Shown here piece after piece: positions 1-5,396 of a stretch of DNA of 13,546 bases (its first letter is position 1; each line of letters opens with the position of its first letter). A model generated the notes under the pieces. It ran no database searches and had not been told where the DNA came from. It saw only the letters and a list, made by a program, of their open reading frames with translations. Both the position numbers and the translations under genes were made by a program. The stretch is from NCBI GenBank assembly GCA_002413265.1, contig DHWR01000123.1, positions 832 through 14,377 of the forward strand, given 5' to 3'. Origin of the DNA: Chloroflexi bacterium UBA5177 (GTDB lineage: Bacteria > Chloroflexota > UBA5177).

Positions 1-1568
1 CCCATTTCGGCAGCCCCTGGCAGCAGAACGGCAAACTCGTCGCCTCCAAGCCGGGCGACTGTTCCAAGCCGGGCGACTGTATCGGTCTTGCGCAGCGCGG
101 CCTGTAGCCTGCGGGCGGTTTGCATGAGAACGGCATCGCCGAACTCGTGCCCGAAAGAGTCGTTTACCGTTCGGAAGTTGTCGATGTCGGAGAAAAGGAC
201 GGCGAAAGTACCGTCGTCGCGGCGTGCCGTGAGCATCGCTTGCTGAACTCTGTCGCCTAGCAGGCTGCGATTTGGGAGGCCCGTGAGCGTGTCGTACAGA
301 GTCTGACGCTGAAGCTCCTCTTCGGCCTCCTTCCGCGATGTGATGTTCTCGACCACGCCGAGGTCATAGAGCACTTCGCCTTTTGCGTCGCGGACCACCG
401 AGATACTGATTCGAACCCAGATCACGTCTCCGCTCTTGCGAAGGTAGCGCTTCTCCAGCTGATATGAATCGCGGTTCCCCGCTACGACCTCCGCGAAGAG
501 AATGAGATCGTCCTCGAGGTCCTCAGGGTGAGTCAGATCCATGAAGGTCATTTGTCGCAGCTCTGCAGCGGTGTAGCCTATCATCTCCTCGTAGGCGGCA
601 TTTACCTCGAGATAGTGACCGTCTACGCTGCTCAGTGCGACTCCCACAGAAGCGTTCTCGATCATGCCGCGATATCGGGTTTCGCTCTCCTCGAGACGCC
701 GTTGGCTCTCGGTCAAGGCCTCGAGGGCGGCACTGCGCTCGACGAGCAGCAGTCGGTTCGACTCGTATTCGTCGGCGTGTTCCAGTGCGGAGCCGATCAG
801 TCCTGATACCAGCTGCAAAGTGCGCACGTCTCTGTCGGTAAATGCGACTTCTCGCCGCGATGACACGATGACGACGCCCGTTGCCGTGCTAGCAACACGA
901 AGCGGCGCGATTATCAATGAGCCGGGCCGCTCGCTCTCTGGAACCTGCGCAATCTTCGGGTCGCTACGCGATTGGGTGACGAGCAATTCGCCGCTTTTGA
1001 GACTCGCCTCCGACAGTGACCCTTTTACAGCGGCTCGCGTGGAGCGCGGAAGGGTTCCCGAATAGGCGTGGTAGACAATCTCCTCTCCCTCCACTCGGCT
1101 GATTCCCGCTCGATCCGCGCCCGTCAGTTCGCGAAGACCGTCCACGGAGACTTGCATTACTTGCTCTCGGTCGAACCCGGCGCGCGCAATGTCAGCTTGG
1201 AGCGAGATAATCGCTTCCAGTCGTCGCTTTGCTCGGACCTGTTCTTCGTCGTGTCGCTTGAGATCATGCAACCGGTCATCAGAGTCTCGCTGTCGAACCC
1301 GTTCACCGAGGACTGGTGCCCGCCCAAGTCGCTCTTCCTCGGGCACGCGACGCACAAATGTGCCGCGGCCTTGCTCGACCGAAACAACTCCTTCGCGCTC
1401 GAGATAGGCCAGCACCTGGCGCACCGTCAAGGGAGCCACGCCGAACTCCCTGGCCAGCTTTAGGTGTGCGGGAATCCGATCGCCCAGGGAGTAGGTCCCG
1501 GCACAGATCCTCCCCCTCAGTTCTTCGTAGACGGGCCGCGCCCTGGGACCGAGCCCGTAACTTAGCAT
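1..1568 (-). CDS. GntR-HTH / GAF / PAS / GGDEF signalling protein, C-terminus outside window
   Basis: Predicted cytoplasmic c-di-GMP signalling protein; about 522 codons are visible and the frame is open at the left edge. Residues ~12-73 form a GntR-type winged helix (PVYEELRGRI, GDRIPAHLKLAREFGV, TVRQVLAYLEREGVV, GRGTFVR). A charged linker leads into a GAF-like domain (~115-270), then a PAS domain (~295-415: YRGMIENASVGVALSS, DLTHPEDLED, with a PAC-like end VVENITSRKEAEEEL). The GGDEF domain starts with LYDTLTGLPNR at ~425 and contains FSDIDNF, VNDSFGHEFGD and an intact GGDEF at 508-512, so it could be a diguanylate cyclase. An EAL domain may follow outside. An 18-base duplication sits between the RxxD motif and GGDEF. 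The ATG at 1568 is the best start (GTG at 1577 is possible); no clear ribosome site is seen. The domain order is read from sequence; the combined DNA-binding and c-di-GMP role is inferred. Confidence 0.85.
   Translation of the reverse strand, partial: MLSYGLGPRARPVYEELRGRICAGTYSLGDRIPAHLKLAREFGVAPLTVRQVLAYLEREGVVSVEQGRGTFVRRVPEEERLGRAPVLGERVRQRDSDDRLHDLKRHDEEQVRAKRRLEAIISLQADIARAGFDREQVMQVSVDGLRELTGADRAGISRVEGEEIVYHAYSGTLPRSTRAAVKGSLSEASLKSGELLVTQSRSDPKIAQVPESERPGSLIIAPLRVASTATGVVIVSSRREVAFTDRDVRTLQLVSGLIGSALEHADEYESNRLLLVERSAALEALTESQRRLEESETRYRGMIENASVGVALSSVDGHYLEVNAAYEEMIGYTAAELRQMTFMDLTHPEDLEDDLILFAEVVAGNRDSYQLEKRYLRKSGDVIWVRISISVVRDAKGEVLYDLGVVENITSRKEAEEELQRQTLYDTLTGLPNRSLLGDRVQQAMLTARRDDGTFAVLFSDIDNFRTVNDSFGHEFGDAVLMQTARRLQAALRKTDTVARLGTVARLGGDEFAVLLPGAAEM
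45..80. repeat. Perfect 18-bp tandem duplication inside the GGDEF domain
   Basis: The unit tccaagccgggcgactgt occurs twice back to back, at 45-62 and 63-80, without mismatch. On the coding (minus) strand it adds six residues in frame, giving RLGTVARLGGDEF instead of the usual single TVARLGGDEF. The frame is unbroken. Identity of the two copies suggests a recent slippage event, or possibly an assembly or sequencing artefact. Confidence 0.9.
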
Positions 1569-1587
1569 GCAACCCACTCGATTAGAA

Positions 1588-1601
1588 GTGCTAATACACT
1601 A
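1588..1601. promoter_or_regulatory. Candidate operator upstream of the GntR-GGDEF gene
   Basis: The imperfect inverted repeat AGTG-N6-CACT lies 20 bases upstream of the ATG at 1568, in an AT-rich patch that is the likely promoter. GntR-family regulators commonly bind short GT...AC palindromes in their own promoters, so autoregulation is possible. The arms are only four bases long, so this may be chance. The DUF4383 gene is divergent and could share the region. Confidence 0.22.
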
Positions 1602-1712
1602 ACACTCTTAAGAAAGCTGCGTATAGCCGGTGCGTGCTCGCAGCGTCGTTATCATGGAAAGCGGGCTCCGACTTCGGCGCTTTGCCAAAGACAACGACAG
1701 AGAGAGATCAAG

Positions 1713-2156
1713 ATGCAGACGCGCCTTTTCTCGCTGGCCTTCGGCACTTTTTATTTCGCCATCGGAATCCTGGGATTTATTCCAGGTCTCCGCACCAGTC
1801 CTCCCGCAGGATCTCCGCACGTGGACGCGACTGCCGCCTACGGCTACTTTCTCAGTCAATTCCCCATCAACGCCGTCCACGACGTTTTTAATATTGTGAT
1901 TGGACTGATTGGCATCATCGTGTTCGCTCGACTCGAACCGGCGCGAATCTATTGCCGAACCTTGCTGTTGCTGTTTGGGGCGCTGGCCTGCATAGGGTTC
2001 CTTCCAACACTCGACACGTTATGGGGGTGGCTCCCAATCTTCGGCGCCGACACGTGGCTCCACGCCGTCACGGCAGTGGCTGCCGGCTACTTTGGATTTG
2101 TGGTAACGGAGCCAACCTACGTCGAGCCCGCGCCTGCGCACGCCGCGCACGCCTAA
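1713..2156 (+). CDS. DUF4383 family integral membrane protein
   Basis: A 147-residue protein with four hydrophobic segments, at roughly residues 4-25, 53-73, 80-98 and 111-130. The motif NAVHDVFNIVIGLIG in the second segment and WLHAVTAVAAGYFGF in the last are the pattern of DUF4383 membrane proteins, which are frequent in actinobacteria and have no assigned function. The tail after residue 132 is short, rich in Pro and Ala, and ends in a His-containing stretch. The ATG at 1713 is preceded by an AGAGAGA-like ribosome site. It is divergent from the GntR-GGDEF gene (144 bases apart) and convergent with the response regulator at 2349. Family assignment is fairly sure; role is unknown. Confidence 0.8.
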   Translation: MQTRLFSLAFGTFYFAIGILGFIPGLRTSPPAGSPHVDATAAYGYFLSQFPINAVHDVFNIVIGLIGIIVFARLEPARIYCRTLLLLFGALACIGFLPTLDTLWGWLPIFGADTWLHAVTAVAAGYFGFVVTEPTYVEPAPAHAAHA

Positions 2157-2322
2157 ACCGCCAGAAGGCGTGGGGGAAGAGCCTGCCTTCGAACGAGACG
2201 GTAGGGTCGGCCCGTCGCTCTCCGAGTGAGCCCGGCGTGAGATGAACTCGAGCCGCTCGGTTAGACAGAGCCGTCCCGAGCTCTCGGCGAGCCATAAACA
2301 CCGGACGGCCAGAGCGAACGGA

Positions 2323-2347
2323 CCGTGCCCCGATTCGCGGGGCACGG
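2323..2347. terminator. Strong GC hairpin between convergent genes
   Basis: A perfect 10-bp inverted repeat (CCGTGCCCCG / CGGGGCACGG) with a five-base ATTCG loop. It begins one base after the stop codon of the minus-strand response regulator and lies about 165 bases after the DUF4383 stop. No T-tract follows on either strand, as is common for hairpin terminators of GC-rich actinobacteria. It could serve both strands. Confidence 0.6.
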
Positions 2348-2348
2348 G

Positions 2349-2735
2349 TCACGCAGTTACGTAGGTGCCCACGTTCTTTGCCGTGACCTCGAGCAGGGTG
2401 GAGATCTCAAAGGGCTTCGCGACCGTCCCCTGAAACAGACCGGATCGCGAGGCAAACAGGAGAGTCAGTCTATCAGCGGACATGGCAACCATTGCAGTAT
2501 GCGGAAAGTAGCTCTCACGCAACCTCTGGGCTAATTGCATCCCTGATTCCTCGGGCAACATCATATCGACCAGAACAAGTTGGGGATCGATGTCGCCCAT
2601 GAGGTGGTCGAGCTCTGACGGAGTAGCCGCTCCTATGACCTCGTAGCCCTGCTCCTCGAGGATCTCTTGCACCATATTGAGGACGATTGGCTCGTCTTCG
2701 ACGACGATGATGCCTCGCCTTTTCTCATGAGTCAT
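2349..2735 (-). CDS. Single-domain response regulator (REC only)
   Basis: A 128-residue receiver domain with no output domain. The acidic pocket is in VVEDEP (residues 11-16), the phospho-acceptor Asp57 in LVLVDMMLPEESG, the switch Ser86 in VAMSA, and the conserved Lys107 in VAKPF. All canonical phosphotransfer residues are present, so it should be phosphorylated by a histidine kinase that is not in this window. The ATG at 2735 is chosen because GGGGAGGA stands about eight bases upstream; the open frame extends to 2864, but the extra 43 residues do not resemble a REC N-terminus. It is divergent from a second REC protein and ends one base from a strong hairpin. Confidence 0.88.
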   Translation of the reverse strand: MTHEKRRGIIVVEDEPIVLNMVQEILEEQGYEVIGAATPSELDHLMGDIDPQLVLVDMMLPEESGMQLAQRLRESYFPHTAMVAMSADRLTLLFASRSGLFQGTVAKPFEISTLLEVTAKNVGTYVTA

Positions 2736-2905
2736 CGCGCCTTCCTCCCCAGAAAAAATGGACTTCGATTGACGCGGCAGATGTACCGGGCTGAGCCCAC
2801 CGTGTGCGCTCGCACGCACGTAGTAAAAGTGCATTCGATTGCAAGACGCATGCCACCTTAGCAAGACTAGACTGCGTTCACGGATCGCGTGGGAAATGTT
2901 ACAGG

Positions 2906-2911
2906 TATACT
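2906..2911 (+). promoter_or_regulatory. Candidate -10 box for the plus-strand response regulator
   Basis: TATACT lies 20 bases before the GAATG start region of the gene at 2932. No convincing -35 is found at the right distance, so the call rests on the -10 match alone. Confidence 0.3.
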
Positions 2912-2931
2912 AGCGATTGCTGAGGGGGAGA

Positions 2932-3312
2932 ATGAGCAATCCGGTCGTACTGCGCGAAGATGACCCCGACGTGCGTCACCTGGTGCATGAGCTTCTCGAG
3001 GAACAAGGGTATCTCGTGTTCGACGCGCGCGATATCGAAGACCTTTTAGACGAGGTCAAGTTGCGCTCTCCGTGCGTGGCTCTAATAGACAGTACGAGCT
3101 CGACCGAGTTTGATCTCTGGCATCTCGGCCCGCTGCTGGCTCAGTTCGGAGTTCCCGCGGTCGCGTTCACCGCGCACTCCACAGCTCGCCAGCAGTTCGA
3201 GGAAAACCCAAGCGGCTACATTGGCGTGGTGTCCAAACCCTTCGATGCGAGCGAGTTCATCGAGCTCGTGGATTCGATCTGTTTGGAAGAGTCTCAAGAG
3301 GCCGTTTCCTAG
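2932..3312 (+). CDS. Single-domain response regulator, divergent receiver
   Basis: A 126-residue receiver-only protein. The acidic pair is in VLREDDPDVR (Glu9-Asp11), the likely phospho-acceptor is Asp53 in CVALIDSTSSTEFD, the switch Thr is in VAFTAH, and the conserved Lys is in VSKPFD. The usual xMP after the acceptor Asp is replaced by a Ser/Thr-rich loop, so the phosphorylation surface differs from its neighbour. Both proteins share a LEEQGY segment after helix 1, suggesting they are distant paralogues. The ATG at 2932 is preceded by GAGGGGGAG, a strong ribosome site; a TTG at 2917 is less likely. Its TAG stop shares four bases with the stop of the convergent glutaredoxin-like gene. Confidence 0.85.
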   Translation: MSNPVVLREDDPDVRHLVHELLEEQGYLVFDARDIEDLLDEVKLRSPCVALIDSTSSTEFDLWHLGPLLAQFGVPAVAFTAHSTARQQFEENPSGYIGVVSKPFDASEFIELVDSICLEESQEAVS

Positions 3313-3632
3313 CGCAGCGCTCGCTGCAAATCTGCGTGATGGATTGGGGCTTCGAGCTCTACTAAGTTGTCGATGATGATGACGGGTATCCGCACCTCGT
3401 ATCGGCGAAAGAGCGCGGGATCGGATGTTATATCGACCTCGCGAACTCTAAAGTTGCCGTGCTTCTGAAGCGTTTCGAGCATCTCTTTTGCCTCATCACA
3501 CAGATGGCATCCATCCTTGCCATAAAGAACCACGTCGTGCTCACGCTGGTCCTTTGCATTTGGAAGGAAGCGCTTGAGAAATTGCACGTAAGGGCGCCTC
3601 ACTTCCAGACATCTGTTCGGCCCATCTTGCAC
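3309..3632 (-). CDS. Glutaredoxin-like / thioredoxin-fold protein with CHLC motif
   Basis: A small thioredoxin-fold protein of up to 107 residues. The first strand DVVLYGKDGC leads into the redox motif CHLC (residues 42-45), followed by DEAKEMLETLQ, the strand VREVDITSD, and RYEVRIPVIIID, where Ile-Pro is the expected cis-proline loop. This is the pattern of the DUF836/glutaredoxin-like family, likely a cytoplasmic thiol-disulfide reductase; its partners are unknown. The start is uncertain: the GTG at 3632 gives the full frame, while an internal GTG about 15 codons later has a GAGG nine bases upstream. The gene is convergent with the REC gene (stops overlap by 4 bp) and divergent from the SDR gene. 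Confidence 0.8.
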   Translation of the reverse strand: MQDGPNRCLEVRRPYVQFLKRFLPNAKDQREHDVVLYGKDGCHLCDEAKEMLETLQKHGNFRVREVDITSDPALFRRYEVRIPVIIIDNLVELEAPIHHADLQRALR

Positions 3633-3778
3633 AATGGCCCAAGAACGTTTTTGACGCTTGATTGGCCTGTTTACCTCTATCGTGACATAGGCGGAGAGCG
3701 TCTCTTTACAGTGAAGCTTCCACCTGCTCCGATCTAGGGGGCAGCTTCTTATCCTTATTACGCGGAGGGAAACGGAGC

Positions 3779-4549
3779 ATGCGACTTGCGAACAAAGTGG
3801 CGATCATCACCGGCGCGGCGACGGGCATCGGCAATGGCATAGCGGATGTGTTCGCGAGTGAGGGCGCGGCAGTTGTCATCGACTACGTATCCGGCCAGGA
3901 CTCGGACGCGCGAACAGCCACCGAGAAGATTCGTTCCAGAGGCGGAAAGGCTCTCGCGGTAGAAGCCGATGTAACAAGCACGGACCAAGTCAACGCAATG
4001 ATCGACAAGACGGTAAGCGAATTCGGCAAGCTCGACATTTTCGTCAACAACGCTGGCATCGAGAAGAAGGTTCCATTTGTCGACGTGCCGCTCGACCTGT
4101 GGGATAAGGTGATTGCGGTGAACCTGACAGGTCCGTTCGTCTGCGCTCAGGCGGCCGCGCGGCAGATGATCAAGCAGGGCGGCCCGGGACGCATAATCAA
4201 CATCTCGTCCGTCCACGAGGACCTTCCGATGCCCACTAATGTGCCCTATTGTGCGGCCAAGGGCGGGCTACGAATGCTGATGCGGACGGCATGCGTGGAA
4301 TTGGCTCCTCATGGCATAACCATGAACAACATTGGTCCTGGCGCCGTTGATACCCCGCTGGACGCGGACATCAAGGCTCAACCGGAGCTCTTTGAGCAGC
4401 TGCTAGATGAAATTCCCCTGCACCGCATGGGTCGACCGGAGGAGATCGGATACCTCGCGGTTTACCTGGCGTCCGATGAATCCGCGTACGTGACCGGAAG
4501 CACGTTTTTCATCGATGGCGGCATGCTTCGGCAGTCGGGGAGCCTGTAA
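3779..4549 (+). CDS. SDR oxidoreductase, glucose 1-dehydrogenase-like
   Basis: A classical short-chain dehydrogenase/reductase of 256 residues. It has the cofactor motif TGAATGIG at 11-18, NNAG at 90-93, the catalytic Ser in NISSVHE (143/144), and Tyr157/Lys161 in YCAAKGG. Asp35 at the end of strand 2 (VVIDY) would favour NAD over NADP in classical SDRs. The segments NISSVHE, NNIGPGAVDTP and the ending YVTGSTFFIDGGM resemble bacterial glucose 1-dehydrogenases, but SDR substrate specificity cannot be read reliably, so the sugar substrate is only suggestive. GGAG lies six bases before the ATG at 3779. It appears monocistronic, separated from infA by a strong promoter. Confidence 0.85.
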   Translation: MRLANKVAIITGAATGIGNGIADVFASEGAAVVIDYVSGQDSDARTATEKIRSRGGKALAVEADVTSTDQVNAMIDKTVSEFGKLDIFVNNAGIEKKVPFVDVPLDLWDKVIAVNLTGPFVCAQAAARQMIKQGGPGRIINISSVHEDLPMPTNVPYCAAKGGLRMLMRTACVELAPHGITMNNIGPGAVDTPLDADIKAQPELFEQLLDEIPLHRMGRPEEIGYLAVYLASDESAYVTGSTFFIDGGMLRQSGSL

Positions 4550-4559
4550 GTCCTTTGAC

Positions 4560-4590
4560 TTGACAAATTGGCGAGCAGGCGTGATATAAT
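4560..4590 (+). promoter_or_regulatory. Sigma70-type promoter of infA
   Basis: TTGACA at 4560-4565 and TATAAT at 4585-4590 both match consensus perfectly, with TG one base upstream of the -10 (extended -10). The spacer is 19 bases, longer than the ideal 17. TTGACT at 4555-4560 is a weaker alternative -35. The start point would be near 4597, giving a leader of about 125 bases before infA, in line with a highly expressed housekeeping gene. Confidence 0.7.
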
Positions 4591-4659
4591 AATGTCACGG
4601 GAGCGGAACCGAGAACAGCGGACGCTCCGATCGACGCCGAGGCGACTGTATAGTTAGGA

Positions 4660-4697
4660 CGGCACGAAAGGTGCCGGGGCGTATTGGCGTGCCTCGG
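4660..4697 (+). promoter_or_regulatory. Two mutually exclusive hairpins in the infA leader
   Basis: Hairpin A pairs CGGCAC (4660-4665) with GTGCCG (4671-4676) around a GAAAG loop. Hairpin B pairs CCGGGGC (4674-4680) with GCCTCGG (4691-4697), seven pairs including one G-U. They share 4674-4676, so both cannot form fully. This could be a folding switch or simply GC-rich chance; no known riboswitch class is recognised. Confidence 0.3.
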
Positions 4698-4705
4698 TGA
4701 ACAAC

Positions 4706-4721
4706 GGAACGAGGAGGTTCC
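4706..4721 (+). promoter_or_regulatory. Hairpin presenting the infA Shine-Dalgarno in its loop
   Basis: GGAACGAGGAGGTTCC forms a perfect 5-bp stem (GGAAC/GTTCC) around the loop GAGGAG, and the last stem base abuts the ATG at 4722. The ribosome-binding purines lie in the loop and the closing side of the stem. The inverted repeat is plain in the sequence; an effect on translation is inferred. Confidence 0.5.
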
Positions 4722-5012
4722 ATGCAGAAAAAGCGACCATATCGCCCAGGGCCTAAGAAGAGTGATGCCGGCAAGAATCGACGAACCCTGGAGCCTCGAG
4801 AGAGCGAAGGACTTCAAGTCGAGGGCGTCGTCACGGAGACTCTACCGAACTGTCAGTTCAGAGTGGAGCTCGAAAACGGCCATTTGCTCCTGGGCCACAT
4901 CTCGGGCAAGATGCGAAAGAACTACATCCGGATCACGCAGGGTGACCGCGTGACGGTTGAGCTGTCTCCATACGACTTAGAGCGCGGGCGAATCACGTTC
5001 CGACATCGCTAG
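4722..5012 (+). CDS. infA: Translation initiation factor IF-1 with basic N-terminal extension
   Basis: IF-1 binds the 30S A site during initiation. The C-terminal ~68 residues are a typical IF-1 OB fold: [50 protein letters not shown], and the ending GRITFRHR. The protein has 96 residues against about 72 for most IF-1 proteins. The extra ~24 at the N-terminus are strongly basic ([17 protein letters not shown]) and likely disordered. The ATG at 4722 follows GAGGAGG, and there is no ATG closer to the OB fold, so the extension seems genuine. The gene is not in the usual ribosomal-protein cluster (no rpmJ or rpsM nearby), so it may be a second infA copy or a relocated one. A small gene follows after three bases. 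Confidence 0.93.
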   Translation: MQKKRPYRPGPKKSDAGKNRRTLEPRESEGLQVEGVVTETLPNCQFRVELENGHLLLGHISGKMRKNYIRITQGDRVTVELSPYDLERGRITFRHR

Positions 5013-5015
5013 ATC

Positions 5016-5270
5016 GTGAACGACGAGGCAGAGGAAGAGACGGAGCAGGCGCAAGAAGACGCACTCCCTCCCAGGGGTGTCCCTTCGAACGCGGTATACG
5101 CGCGAGTGGGCGACAAGATCAAATCCGCCGCACACGAATGCGTGCAGCGTGGCATGAATTCTCACGACATCATCCGCGAGCTGGCGCTGGAGCACGACGT
5201 TCATTTGAATGTGGGCGAGCTTCGCCTCTTGCTTGCCGCCCGGCGCCTTCCCGGCGGCGCGGACGAGTAG
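5016..5270 (+). CDS. Small acidic hypothetical protein co-transcribed with infA
   Basis: An 84-residue protein I do not recognise. The first ~18 residues are very acidic (Asp/Glu-rich, EAEEETEQAQED), then a Pro-rich hinge (LPPRGVPSNAV), then a likely helical region with a helix-turn-helix-like rhythm (RVGDKIKSAAHECVQRG, SHDIIRELALEHDV, LNVGELRLLLAARRL). The start is a GTG three bases after the infA stop, which implies translation coupled to infA. The acidic N-terminus complements the basic tail of IF-1, but an interaction is only a guess. No signal peptide or membrane segment is seen. The spacing supports a real gene. Confidence 0.6.
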   Translation: MNDEAEEETEQAQEDALPPRGVPSNAVYARVGDKIKSAAHECVQRGMNSHDIIRELALEHDVHLNVGELRLLLAARRLPGGADE

Positions 5271-5309
5271 GTAGGGGGCTGCTTTCACGACGCGTCCACC
5301 ATAGAAGAA

Positions 5310-5323
5310 CCGGCTAACGCCGG
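5310..5323. terminator. Short GC hairpin after the infA operon
   Basis: CCGGC-TAAC-GCCGG is a perfect 5-bp stem with a 4-base loop, 40 bases after the stop at 5270. No T-tract follows. It is a possible weak terminator of the infA unit. Confidence 0.3.
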
Positions 5324-5354
5324 CGCGGCGTGATACGCTTCGGGTGCCCTGCCG

Positions 5355-5378
5355 GATCTCCTTGGAGACGCGGAGATC
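5355..5378. promoter_or_regulatory. Inverted repeat upstream of the MBL-rhodanese gene
   Basis: GATCTCC and GGAGATC form a perfect 7-bp inverted repeat around 10 bases, ending 18 bases before the GTG at 5397. A possible extended -10 (TGATACGCT, 5331-5339) lies just upstream, placing the repeat in the early leader. It could be an operator or an RNA hairpin; no regulator gene is adjacent. Confidence 0.3.
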
Positions 5379-5396
5379 GCAGGCTTGTGAGTTGCC

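Noticed and set aside
2821..2905. GC/AT patches in the divergent REC gap as paired promoters
   Set aside because: Only a single -10 match was convincing; no -35 elements at the proper spacing were found on either strand.
3309..3312. Shared CTAG where two convergent genes stop on each other
   Set aside because: CTAG serves as a stop on both strands, but four-base tail overlaps are common in compact genomes and need no special explanation.
4592..4657. 21-codon Arg-rich frame in the infA leader region as a leader peptide
   Set aside because: Its ATG lies only two bases after the -10 box, so it would be upstream of the predicted transcript start, and it has no ribosome site.
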